Of a stretch of DNA of 64,000 nucleotides, positions 49,481 through 61,688 are shown piece by piece (the stretch's first letter is position 1; each line of letters opens with the position of its first letter). The notes beneath the pieces are model-generated. The model ran no database searches. It was not told where the DNA came from and worked only from the letters and a program-made list of their open reading frames with translations. Location: NCBI GenBank assembly GCA_002104905.1, contig MCFE01000006.1, forward strand, positions 124,001-188,000. The letters run 5' to 3'. A program made the translations under genes and the position numbers. The DNA comes from Basidiobolus meristosporus CBS 931.73 (lineage: Eukaryota; Basidiobolomycota; Basidiobolomycetes; Basidiobolales; Basidiobolaceae).

Positions 49481-51639
49481 TGTGTGCTTGTTAGGATACA
49501 TCAAGAAAAACAATCAGGAAAAGGTGGGCACATTGCAATCATAGCATTGGCTGTATTCCAGCTTTCCCAAAAGTGTCAACTCTTGGTACCCAAGGTGTTG
49601 GCTCCCTATGAGAAGTAATTTAATTCCACAGGTGGGCACAATCTAGATCAGCCATCAGGATCCCATAATAAGGCTATTGTAATGTCAGCAGCTTGGAATT
49701 CTTGACTCTCTTCACAGTCCTATGGCAGGATTGTGACAGTACTTTGCTGTTTTTACTGTCAAACTAATCAATAAACTTGACAGTGCATCTACAGTGCTTA
49801 AGTTGGCCTTGAATGGTATATAGGAAGTCTTTATGTGGCCTACATCTATTTAAGTGGACCTAGCCAGCCAATAGGTGCAGCTACATTATATGCCAAGTAT
49901 CTCGGAGATGTTTAGATGGACTTGAGGCAGACCTTAGCAGGCAGTAGCACTGCAGTGCAGTGGCCTACAGCTAGTCCTGTATAGTGCTACTGTACCAATT
50001 TACTAAATGGCTTTTCATCTTCCTACATCCCCTAGTGTCATTTGTGTAAGCCATGTTGGAATCAAGCTACCTCATTTGCCTACCCAATACTACTACAGAT
50101 ATTCCACATCCAGTCAGATCAAAGAAAACTATGGCCTCCTGCCTACCAACCTCTACATATGCACAGACCTACTTCAAGGTTGCATGTTTTGTGCAACCCC
50201 ACCTTAGCTTACTTAGCTGATAGCCCATACATTGGGGCTGCTTAGCTTCCTGATGCCAATGGCAGGGGTACCTCCATGTGCACATCTATGCTTGGTATTT
50301 TCCAACTCTATATGGGTCTCCTCCATATGACAACTCATCACATCTATGCAGGACTTAAAGGTAATATCCCTGATGAGACTGGGATATGGCAATACTGGTT
50401 AATTAACTTGTCTTTCTATCTTCACGCAAATCCACTCCATAGGAAGCCTCCAATACTTGCTATATACAAAGCAAGAGGAGGCAGGGAATGGATACAGTAG
50501 CCACAGAGATATATGTGCTCAGCAGTATGCTGGCAGTATGGTTGCTCAAATTCTGTCACAAACTCATTGCAAAAAAGCTGCAGATGTTCAAGCCCCAAGA
50601 AAAATAATTTTGAAGATCCTGATGAAAGGCTTTTGCAAAATTGAAATCCCATGACTAAGAGGTATTGATCCCATCAGTACACCATGCAAAGACCATTGAA
50701 AGAATTGCACCCCAGATCTCACAAATAACTTAGTCAAAAAAATACATCATAAAAATATATTAGTAGCTTATAATTGGTTCTTTGCCAATTTTCTCACTTT
50801 CTGATCCTGGAGACAGAATCACCTTCTATGTGTGTGTATGTTAATTGGTAGTTACCTCTTATTCATACTTTTTACTTCCCAACTCAACCAATTTTCTTAC
50901 ATTTCATGCCTACAAATTGATTTATTTCTGTCTAAACTTCAGTTGTACCTCAATTGCCAATTGGACTGGCCTACACAAGTCCCTATATACAATACTGATC
51001 TTAAGCTTAACCCCTCATTCAACAAGTAACTCTATTAAGATCCATCATTCAATAAGTATTTCAGCTGTAATGTCCTTTCTCCAAGATGTTGGCAGGAACC
51101 CTACAGCTTTATGCCATTTTTTATTTACCAGTTACCATATGTCCTGGCTTTCAGCTGGCACTGCAAGGTTCAGCACTTCATGAGCCAGTCTTGGCTATAA
51201 ATCTTCTCAATAATTAAGTGAACTTTCTTGAGCACTGCACTTGAAGAAGAGCTGCAGCTTCTTGGTATGCCTTTTAATGTTTCATAATCCCAATTTAGGC
51301 ATTGTAATAGTTGTTTGAGTTACTGATGTTGTTGCTTTGTCTGTCAGTGTAAGCTCCACTCCATATACCACAGAGGACATGGAGTCATTAATAGACAAAT
51401 TGCCTTTCTCTACAGGGTCATCTACTTCACTAGAGTGTAGCTCAACTAGCAGATTCCAACTCTTTTGAGAACAGCTGTTGTCTTATTGGTAAATTTTCAT
51501 GGCTATTATGTAACTCAGTCTGTTCTGGGCTAGTGGCATTAATTGGTGAGAACAGCAGCTTTTTCTCATACTTCCCTGTCTCTGGCTTGGATAGACTGTT
51601 ATCTCCTCACCTTTACCATTGTCACTGCAAAGTCTGTCA

Positions 51640-52040
51640 CTAATATTTTAACCAAATGATTCATGTATTGAACCACATTTCTTCTTGATAAATGCTGCAC
51701 TGGAGTATTCATCTTTACCTGCTTGCCCCTTACCAGCACTCTCCTGACAACCTGATGTTTCTTTGCCACTTGTTCTCAATGCTCAACCCTGCTTGTCATG
51801 GGCCCCTAAAAAAGCCATGGTTTTTTATCACTGCCCAGTGATTTGCTACTACTTTAGCTGAGTGCTTCATGCATTAAACTACATTCTTCCCATGATAAAT
51901 GCTGCACTGTTACACTGGTGCATCTATTTTGGCCTGATTGTCCCTTACCAGCACTCTTCTGGCTGCCTGATGTTTCTTTGCTGCTTATTGAAAGTCTTGA
52001 GCACTGTATGTGGCAAGCTCTTGAGGAAGCTGCTGGTTTT
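51640..52040. repeat. Internal tandem repeat of about 200 bases in family B
   Basis: Two diverged copies in a row share GATAAATGCTGCACTG, ACCAGCACTCT and TGATGTTTCTTTGC. Similar paired units are seen at about 58430-58770. Confidence 0.55.
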
Positions 52041-52793
52041 TAGCTGTGGCACTGTTATTCCTTTGCATCTTATAGTTTCTGCTATTCTTGAGATGAATTC
52101 TTAGCATAGCAATTCTGACCTAAAACTTATTTGCTTGCTTGAGTCCAGGATAATGCTCATGGAACAGATCAATTGAATTCTGCTTGGCCTTGAGCTCCTG
52201 ATAGCTGCACAGTATGCCAACAGTGAAGTGATGTCATGCTAGACTTCTGATTTCCTCCTGAACATCAGCCTACTTTTCATCATTTCACTTAATGGCGTAA
52301 TAGATCTCCAATGCCTTATGATATGCAGGCTTGGGTGTAAAGATCAAGGTCTCTCCCTCCCATGCTGTAGTAGGCTTCTCTGTGGGCTTTATCTTTGGGT
52401 ACTGCTGTTGTGCTTCAAAGACTGCACAGTATTCCTCTGCAATTACATTGGGAAATGGCTCAATCTCTTGGCTGTGACATTAAGCCACTAGGGTTCCTTC
52501 CTTGAAGCCTATATACTGTGTTCTCTAGTTGAGTATTGATTGCACTACACAGACCATCTGCTCTTGTGGTCTCTGGACAATTTCCAGATTTCTTTTGGCC
52601 ATTGCATGTATCCTCGTATCCACCACACCTAATTGCCTCATTAGTACTTTGGTATGAGTAGACAGCATGTTTGTTAATATTGGTGGTAGTGATTTTACAA
52701 TGGTCATTTGCTGATCTTCCACTGGAGGTATTGTGTTTGCTACAGTCTCATCTACCTGAGCATTAGGATAAGCCTGCACCTCTGCAAGGACTT

Positions 52794-53060
52794 TCAGTGC
52801 CTACTTGACTGAGAGCCTGAGCAGTTGGAGAGTATTACTGTAAATGTATGACTGTAATATTTGTTGGACTGCATTAGCTTCTTTAGACAGGGTATTGCTG
52901 GAATATATCTGGAGTATGAACAATGTTTTCCCTCAATGGTGGTGGATTCCTGACAATTTGGACACATTGCCATAGTGGCATTTTTGGATTTGAATGCCAT
53001 GCAACTGTCAACACATGTTGGAATCAGGACAGTCTCTAGGTCATTTGTTGCCAGCCACAT
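52794..53060 (-). pseudogene. Fragment resembling a Tnp2-type (CACTA) transposase zinc segment
   Basis: An 88-codon minus-strand stretch with TCVDSCMAF, MCPNCQ and RYIPAIPCLKKLM. In Tnp2-like proteins a C-x2-3-C..CPxC cluster is followed by a (Y/F)xPxIPRLxxL motif, and the order and spacing here are similar. No catalytic domain could be recognised. The resemblance is from memory and needs a profile search. Confidence 0.4.
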
Positions 53061-54050
53061 GATAGTTGTCCACTTGTACCATGTACATGATAAGTTGGAT
53101 CCTGGAATGATTTTGGCAAGAAGTAGTAATAAATCCTCAAGGCCCCCATTACTGATATTAGTACAAATGCTCTACTATTCTAGCCACAACATTACATCAT
53201 TCACCAGTAGATATATTACTGGGCTCACTTGGCTCTATAAAGTATCCTTGGCATTTGTTTCAGTGGGTGTTGTCTCATTGCATATTGGGATTTGACCAGG
53301 CTCATGGGTTGAACTGTTGTTAGGAAAGATGGGACCAAAATCCATCAGTGAGCCTTCTGTGTCAGAGCTATCACTCTGCATGCCATATTCAGAAGGATGA
53401 GGTGAGCCTAAAGGTATCACAAACTCACTTGACCCAGTTTGTGCAAGGTGACAAGTATGGCCATTTTAGAAGTATTAAGTTGCTGGCAAGATATTGCTGG
53501 TACAGTAGTAACTGATAAATTGTCAAATATAACATGTGTGGCAAAACACTGTCAGCAATACTTGTAATGCTTCCTATGCTATCTGAATGCTTCATGGCTG
53601 AGAGGCTTGCTATAAGAGCTACATGATCTTTTTCTCTTTTTGGCTCATACAAGTGCATTAATGAGGCACTTTGGTGCTTTAGCTCATAGAATAGATGTAA
53701 TGGTCAGAGAAAAGAGGACACAGTCCAGAAACATGATGAGCAGATAATATGTGTAGAGCAAATAGTATCCCAAGTAGTGAGTGCAGTATCTTTGCTGCAA
53801 AGAAGGAACTCAAGTAGCTCAATGCTATAGCTAAGAGTTGGGCCATTTCCAAATTTAACAATAGAGCAACACTGTTCAGTATTTAAAGCTCAACAACAGT
53901 GCCTGGAGATAATGCCCACAAAAAAACATACCACAGCATTGGAGGAAGAGACTGTGGTGTTTATACCCAGGCCTAAGAGTCAAATGACATTGAAGGTCCA
54001 TAAATCCATTGGGTGAAATGATGCAGAGTACATCAATATTTAAGAGGGTG

Positions 54051-54649
54051 TTGTGGTAGGCTAAACATACCTCCCACAGAAAATTTTATTCATATAGCTA
54101 TTATGTTGTACTTATCCATATAATATCTTATTATTATTATGTCATTCTTCTTTTGCCTATATTATTGGTATAATCTCCATATGATGTTTACCCTGATTAG
54201 TTATTAGCGTTAGTTATACCAGATGTTACTCTGCTTTGTGACCAGTATATGAATCTACATAAGGCAAGTACCCACATCAGTACCTGTGACACATGACCTA
54301 GGTCTGTGCTACCATCCCTTCCATTTCAATACCATATGTGGTATCCTTATGTTGCACAGGTTTCAGACTACAGATCCCTGATTGGTTCGATGTGCTGTTC
54401 CTTTTAAACCTTCCAGGACCTTTTTGGAGTATTATTTAGCTCATAGTAATTTCATCACAGATTCCACTAATGCCTGGAATTTTCTAGAACCTTGTCATTA
54501 GTAATCACTTGGCAATCATATCAAGTATTTAAGGGATGTCAATCCCTCATCAATAAGTCATCCCATCTATGAATAACACTTCTCCCTTATTGATCAGCAG
54601 TTGATCACTGCACCTGCCTTCAACAGTTACATCTCAAACCTGCCATCAA
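54051..54649. other. Unassigned AT-rich repeat-like stretch
   Basis: Begins TGTTGTGGTAGG and is LTR-like in composition (AT-rich first half, then AATAAG near 54571), but I could not find both ends, a target duplication or a second copy. Confidence 0.25.
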
Positions 54650-55019
54650 GGAGCTTTTCAGGGTAGTGCACAAGACACACAGAGGCCTTTGGAGACACTT
54701 GGAGCACCTAGAAATCTAGAGAAGAGGAACTTTTATAATAGTGACATATTGACAAAGGCACCAGCAGTTTAGACCCAGAGGTTATTGCACCCTTCAGACA
54801 TCTCACACACCTTGAGTTGTGTAGCTTCTCCCAGGAGTACCCCTACACCACCACACCATTAAAAGTCTAGCATGGTATTGCCTAAAGGCAGGTACACCAT
54901 GGGACCATCAGGAGCTCAAGGTCAAGCAGATGATAGTTCCAGGCAAGGAGTAAAGAAACGCTAGGTTGCTGGGGGAGTGCCAGCAAGAGACAAGCAGGCA
55001 AAAATTGAAGTCAGATTGG

Positions 55020-55425
55020 GTATTTGACGGTAAATATAACAACAAGTAATAACATGTAAATACATTTTTATTTCATATATAATTTAAAAGTTTCTTGTTT
55101 CAAAAATAGTTTTTCAGACTTTTGTTTTAAATTTGGTTTTTAATATTTAAATTTCAATTCTGGTTTTTTAACTTAAACCATATCTTTTGTTAACCTTTAT
55201 AGTTGCCATATAAAAAAAGTTTTTTAAAAAATATTTACAGCAAAAGTTTTGTCAAGATGAGAAACTTTGGGTTAAAAAAAATAGTTGGAAAGGTTTTGTC
55301 TAAAATCAAACTTGTGGAAGAAAAAGATATGTTGCAAAAGTTTTGTCTAAGATTAAACTTGTTGGGATTAAAAAATGGTTTCAAAAGGTTTGGTTTGAAA
55401 GATTTATTCCAGAATATTTGGGAGA
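55020..55425. repeat. AT-rich tract with four 46-48 base tandem repeats
   Basis: Repeats containing AAAAGTTTTGTC start near 55240, 55286, 55334 and 55380. The tract lies between two copies of a sequence with CAAGAGACAAGCAGGCAAAA (54973 and 55434) that belong to the internal repeat of family B. The open frame across it is low-complexity and probably not a gene. Confidence 0.6.
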
Positions 55426-55827
55426 GTACCGGCAAGAGACAAGCAGGCAAAAATGGAAGCACCCATGCAGCTTATGTCAAAGAGAAAACAGAGAACAATA
55501 CAAGAAGCACTCAGTCAAAGTGGCAGTGTATGACTTGGCAGTGATAATGGTAAAGGTGAAGAGAAACAGGTTTACCCAAGCCAGAGACAGGGAAGTGTGT
55601 GAAAAAAGCTGCAGTTCTCATCAATCAATGCCATAGGCACAGAACAGGCTGAGTCTCATTGCAGCCAAGAAGAAGTACCAGCAAGACATGAGTTGTTTTC
55701 TCAAGTGATGGAAGTGCAGCCACTTGAGCTACACTCAAGTGAGGTAGATGAGTTTGCTTGTCTACCACTGCCACCATGTCCTCTATTGTAGACAGAGTGA
55801 AGGTCCTGGTGAGAGAGAAAGCACAAC

Positions 55828-56193
55828 TGTTACAAGTCTTGATATAAGAGTTGTAGAGGAATAGGGAGTTTAGCTAGTATTATATTCACCAAAGCTTGAA
55901 CTGATTTTTATTGAGGTTCCAGCAGCTCCTTGTATACATTTTGCCAGATCAATTGCTGACTAATTGTATTTCCTAATGTAAGCCATGGCTGATGACTCAT
56001 TTGATTGCATCATCATCCAATAAGATCTTACTTAATACAACTATTTCTGTCTGATAAGGATCTGCTGATTCATTTGCTGACTAATGCTACTGATTTGATA
56101 GATAACACTGATATACTGATAAGCTAAACATATAACTAACTAACTTGACTAAAAGCTGAGCTAATATAAACACTCAAGTGGTAGATCATAACA
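55828..56193 (-). mobile_element. LTR of copia family D, inserted in family B
   Basis: On the plus strand it begins TGTTACAAGTCTTG and ends GATCATAACA. It interrupts family B cleanly, because flanks on both sides match undisturbed B copies. A second copy is at 61313-61688, and a truncated one at 62505-62690 lies next to copia pol sequence, which sets the minus-strand orientation. A target duplication is not clear. Confidence 0.65.
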
Positions 56194-57600
56194 CATCATC
56201 AAGAACTCAAAAGACTATCACAATGCCAACAGTAGAATTTTGGAATGTTAATAGGCACACTAAGAGGTAGCAGAACCTCATCACAAGCAGTGCTCAAGAA
56301 AATGTTTGAATATTGAAAGGACTTATTGCAAAGACTGGCAGAAGAGGTGCTGGATCTTGCAGTGCTGATTGAAGGCCAGGATATATAGGAATCAGTGAAT
56401 GAAGAGTGGCATAAAGCAACAGGGTTCCTGCCAAAGGCCTGGAAAAGGGCTTTATAGCTGAAATGCTTATTGAATGGTTCATTTTGATGGAGTTACTTGT
56501 TGAGTGTGGGGTTGGGCTTAGCATCAGTTTTGGGTGTAGGGACTTGTATAGGTCAATACTATTGGCAATGGAGGTGCAACTGAAGTTTTGACACAAATAG
56601 TTCAATTTGTATAGATGAAAAGTAAGAAAATTAGTAGAGTCAGAAAGTAACAAGTGAGAAAAAGAGGCAATAACCAATCAATGTATGCAAATGAGGAGGT
56701 GATTAAGTGTCTAGGATTAGAAAGTGAGAGAATTGGCAGAAAACCAATCAAAAGCCACTGATGTATTGTTATGATGAAAATATTTGACCACTTTGTTGTG
56801 ACATCTGGGGTGCAATTATTTTTCAGCAGTCTTTGGATGGTATCCTGATGGGATCAATATCTTTTAGTCTCATGACTTTGATTTTGTAGTGGCCTTTGAT
56901 GGGATCATCACAATAATTTCTTGTAGGGTTTACTAAAGTATGCTTGGTTTCTCCTGGGTGCAAGTTGATTTCTACACTATTCAATACGAATTCAAACAAA
57001 CAAGAACCTGAGCATACAAATGGGGGGGGGACTAAAATAAATCAGGGAGAATGAAAACACTGTCCAAGTTCCAAAAAGTGTTTTGCGGATATTCAAGAGG
57101 TGTTGATAGCAAAAGTGGCTGCAGCCAAGTATGTGTTTGCAAGATGTATATGTAACCAGCAATACAGTCCATATAGCAATTGTGCAAGTATTTCACTGAA
57201 AAGCCACTAAGTTGATGCGTTAGAAGTGTGTCAACTGTAGTGGGTGAGTATGCATATAGGGGTCTGTGGGTAGGAGGCCATACATTTTTTGATTTGAATT
57301 ATATGTGGAATACGCATGGTAGTAATGGGTATACAAATCATTTGGGGTGATTCCACAAAGATGTATATGAGTGACATAAAGGGAGGTATCAAATGAAATA
57401 CCATCTTATATATTAGTACAGTAGCATTATACAGCACTAGCTATAGGCCACTATACCATCATTATAATGACAACAGATGTCCACATCAAGGCCATCAAAA
57501 TACTGTGCAGTTATTCCAAAGAGGGTATTTGCATGTACTGGCTGATTGGGCCCACTCAAATGAGCTAAGGCTGCAATACAACTGTCAGATTCCCATCAAA

Positions 57601-57829
57601 ATTGCTTGAACAACCACTTAACACTGTCAAACTTGCTTACCTGCATAGAGTAAGAACCAGCATAATACCATTACAACTCCATCACAAGAGTATAAACTAG
57701 GTCACTCATTCCAATCAGTTGGCATTGTCACATCCTCATTGCAAGATCTTGATGACTCATCCACATTGGATCCACCTGCAGGGCCAACACATGATTCCTA
57801 ATGCTTCAAATGTACACTAAGTAGTGGCT
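57601..57829. other. Unassigned spacer between two opposed family B copies
   Basis: No frame or repeat recognised. It separates a reversed family B copy from a forward one. Confidence 0.25.
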
Positions 57830-60800
57830 GCTTCAGAATACCACTTGAATAAAAACTATCATCTTTAGTCAGTCTTGGGTGTATATTGTTGCATAAACAT
57901 ATGAACATTAATTGGAGCTTGGAGGAGTAACTTTCATAGCAGATACACTGTAATATATACTGGTTCCTTCAAACCTTACCAGTATCCGAAGGGGCTCATT
58001 AAGCTTAATATACCCCATATAACATGCATGTTGTTATTGGAATATTCTTCAAGAGCAAATGCATTCCACTCTGTTGTTGGTTTTTCCCTTTGAGAAAGTG
58101 CTGAAATAATCCTGTCAAAAGGCTGTCCCAAATTTAAGTCCAGTAACTAAGAGGTATTGGAGGATATGTAGTCTATGGTAGCCAAGTTTGCTTTCTCTGC
58201 AGGATCATCAACCTCACTAGCTTGTAGCTCAACTGGCTATGCTCCCAAATCTTTCAAAAACAGCTGTAATTTTGTTGGTGAACAATCTTGGCAATTTTGT
58301 AATTAAGCTTGTTCAGGGCTGATGGCATTTACTGGCATGAACCACAGCTTTTTGCACACACTTCCCTCTCTCTGGCTTGGATGAATCTTCTTGTCTTTAC
58401 TTTGAGCTTTATCACCGCCAATTCACTCACTACTAGTTTGACTCAGTGCCTCTTTTATTACACTACATTTTCTCCTTAATGAATGCAGCACTCATGCATC
58501 AGTTTTTGCCTGCTTGTTCCTTACATGTACTCTACTAGTAGGTTGCCATTTTTCTGTTGCTTACTTGAAATTTTGAGCTCTGCTTGTGACTGGCCCCTGC
58601 AAAAGCTACAGGCTTTAATCACTGCCAGGTCCTTTACTGCTTCTTTGACTGAGAGCTTCTTGTATTGGTTACATACTTTCCTTGCTAGATCTTGCTCTGA
58701 TGCACTTATTTTGCCTGCATATTGTTTTCTGCCACTCTTTAGGCTGCCAAATGCTTCTTTGCCAATTGTTAGGCTTGTAATATTGCACCTGCAAAAATAT
58801 TTGGACTTGATGATCCAATTGCAGTATAACTAACAGTATTCCAGCAAACAGCCATCATTAAATCTCCACTATCACCAGTACTTTCAAGTATGTGTTTGTT
58901 GAAAATATTGGAACACTTGGAATCATTAAGCAGCAAAAAATTTACTTAGCAATTCAAGACTAGTCTTGATTACTATAGGACTTACTTACAGCCCTAGTTT
59001 TGCCAGCTTCTTCAGATCTACAATCATATGATTGTTTCCCTATAGGCAAGATTAAATTAACACTTTTTACCAAATATTATTTACTAACCCTGAAGCTGTT
59101 ACAGATTGCTCCTGAATGTTGAGAAACCCTCCTTACTTTGTATTATAGCTGAATTACTTCTACAAAGGTATAAACACTGACCCTCTTTATGAATAAACAA
59201 CAGCTGAACTGTTATCAGTTTTCCTTCATAGGTTCCTTATATTCAATTCACTTCTTGTACTAGAGCATTGGAAGAGAAATCAAGCATAATGACTGATACA
59301 GCAGCTGCTTTGATTTGGAGAATGCAGGACACTCTACAGAGATAGGATATGCATGTAACATATGCTGAAATTAATCTACCAAGGACTAGATTCCTTATCT
59401 TTACTGCAAAGAAGGAACTTAAGTAGCTCAGTGGCACTCTTCAGGCTTAACCTCTGTCAGGTGTAACAGCAATGGTACACCAAAGAGTCTTTTAAGCACA
59501 ATATTCATGCCCTGGGACAAAGGTTACAAAACTCCTATTACAGAACTGAAAAGAGCAACTGCAGTATAGTATTTCATAGTTATAGAATAGTCTAAAAGTC
59601 AAAAGTTGCTCAAAACCTGATAGGCAACTGAGGGTAATATGAAGTGTGGGGTTGTGAATACCCTATAAATAAACACTTGGTCCTGGAGATGGCTCCAGTT
59701 CAGTTCAGCCATCAGTATCATGCAACAAGGCTGTCTTAATGCCAACTGCTTGAAATTTCTAATCCTCTTTACACACTTATGGCAGGATTGTGACAATGTT
59801 TACTGATTTTACTGCTAGAATTGGCTGGTACCCAAAGGTAGCCTGACAAAGGTTGGTGTAGTTGTCCTAATAAAATTAGTTGCTTGTTGCATTCAGGCCA
59901 ACCTTGCTCTACTTCACTGATAGCCCATGCATTGCAGCCACTTAGCTCCTCAATACCAGAGGCATAGGTTTCACTATGACAGCATGTGTCATGATCACAT
60001 GACAACCATGAGCACCCATGCCAAGTTTCAGCTTCCTAGCTCAATTTCTAAGAGATTCCTTCTGGAGCCTGCTACCACCTTCCAGAAAGTTCCTGACCAT
60101 TCCAAACCATTGTTACACAATGGAACATTCCATGGAAGCTTCCTGTTGTATTTTTCATAGTCCAGTACCATATATGGAAATACCAGGTCTCATGACTTAG
60201 TGAAATGATCAGGTGACGCAATCCATTTCCCCATCCTGTCTCAGTGCCTTGCCTTCTATATTATTATCCCCAGCACTGCTGCTGTGCCTCACCCCACAAC
60301 CCCATTATTATTAGCTAATATCTCTTGGCATCAGTATAGCCAAAAAGTCTATATAGTCCTATCCCCTGTTATGTATTCCTCAGTCTGATAAAAACAGGTC
60401 TTGAATAAACAGCCTTGCCTTGAATCCTGCCTTGCCTTGATGGTCCACACCTAAGTCCTTCCCTGCCGTGCCTAGCTTTTCCTCCTGCCTTGTGTCTATT
60501 CATAACAACATGTGTCTTCAGTATTCACAACTTGTCCTGGCTGTCTGCCATGTGCAAACTCATTTCAACTATGATAGACCTGGAGACAGTACTCTTACAA
60601 AGATGGGGATGTGGTGGTACTAGCTACTTGACTCATCTTGCCTTCTCCTGACACATCTGCTCTATAGGCCACTCCTGAAAGGTGAAGAATGCTCAATATT
60701 CCCCACACCCCAAGCATTGAGGGGTAGAGAATGGCTGCAGTCACAGTAGAGATCTATGTGCTCAGCTTTGTGCTTGTAGTATTGCTGCTTACATCCCAAC

Positions 60801-61312
60801 ACAAACTCCTTGCTTGACAGCTGTCAATGAAAAAAGTTGACATTGATGATCTGCTTCTTTACAAATATTTTTACCATGGAAAGATATGACTCCAAATACT
60901 CTTAATGTACACTGCAGGGGAACTGCTTCAGAAGACCAATTGAAGCAACACACATCCAGTACACCCAGTCCTTGCATTTGAACTGTTGCAAATGCACAGG
61001 ATTCTTAATATAGCTGGTGAGGAATACATTGGTTAGTGGATACATGGGTGCTATCAGGGTAGCTTTATCAAGTTTTTCTTCTATCTCAAAGCATGCATTG
61101 AGCCTGAAATGCCCTGTGCACAACTTGATCATTATAATAGGGATCTTGATGCAGAGCAAAGTCATTGAACCCAGTGAGAATATTTCATCAGAATCATACA
61201 TCACAAAGAAGACTTACCAACACAACAAGAGCAATTTTTGCAAGTATTTGAAGCACAGCCAATAGAGCTTTACCTTTGTGAGGTAGATTAGTTTTCAGAG
61301 AAAGGTAACTTG
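57830..61312 (-). repeat. Family B copies, end of one unit joined to start of another
   Basis: 58140-58870 resembles 50650-52040, 59268-59690 resembles 53700-53910, and 59700-60800 resembles 49640-50580. The order shows the end of one unit running straight into the start of the next, so B units occur in tandem here. Interrupted by the solo LTR at 59987-60507. No intact frame. Confidence 0.5.
59987..60507 (+). mobile_element. Solo LTR, family C, second copy
   Basis: 521 bases, TGTCATGATCACATGACA..ATTCATAACA, flanked by GCATG and ACATG (a target duplication with one change). Same TATA-like and AATAAA signals as the copy at 43307, and inserted in a family B repeat. Confidence 0.85.
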
Positions 61313-61688
61313 TGTTACAAGTCTTGGTATAAGAGTGGTAGAGGAATAGGGAGTTTGGCTAGTATTGTATTCACTAAGACTTGAACTGATCTTTATTGAG
61401 GTTCCAGCCGCTCCTTATATACATTTTGCCAGATCAATTGTTGGCTAATTGTATTTCCTAATGTAGGTCGTGGCTGATGACTCATTTGATTGCATCATCA
61501 TCACCCAATAAGATCCTACTTAATATATCTATTTCTGTCTGATAAGGATATACTGATTCATTTGCTGACTAATGCTACTAATTTAATAGATAAGACTGAT
61601 ATACTGATATACTGATAACCTAAGCATACAACCAATGGATTTGACTAAAAACTGATCTAACTTAAATATTCAAGTGGCTCCCACATCA
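61313..61688 (-). mobile_element. LTR of copia family D, second copy
   Basis: Aligns along most of its length with 55828-56193 (TGTTACAAGTCTTG start, CTTTATTGAGGTTCCAGC, TTTCTGTCTGATAAGGAT). The right end is altered (GTGGCTCCCACATC). Confidence 0.65.

Larger units (their letters stand above)
49490..54050 (-). repeat. Family B repeat, longest copy, with a decayed minus-strand frame
   Basis: Segments recur, diverged, at 47224-48389, 54650-57600 (opposite strand) and 57830-61300. On the minus strand several open stretches follow each other from 53658 to about 52260. One (53060-52794) has a C-x3-C and C-x2-C pattern followed by SYSRYIPAIPCLKKLM, which resembles the zinc-binding segment before the catalytic domain of Tnp2-type CACTA transposases. 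Stops and frame changes show decay. Classification as a DNA transposon is tentative; it could also be another kind of element. Confidence 0.5.
54650..57600 (+). repeat. Family B copy in opposite orientation, with two insertions
   Basis: The reverse complement matches other family B copies: about 56283-56940 equals 42340-42597 plus 47224-47600, 55500-55827 equals 47690-48000, and 57190-57440 equals 50000-50200. It is interrupted by an LTR at 55828-56193 and by an AT-rich tract at about 55020-55425. No intact frame. Confidence 0.55.

Noticed and set aside
55203-55544. 113-codon Lys/Phe-rich frame in the AT-rich tract
   Set aside because: It is produced by translating the 46-48 base tandem repeat and runs into family B sequence; it is low-complexity with no coding signs.
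60902-61204. 100-codon minus-strand frame in a family B copy
   Set aside because: No recognisable motif; kept only as possible relic coding sequence of family B, not as a gene.
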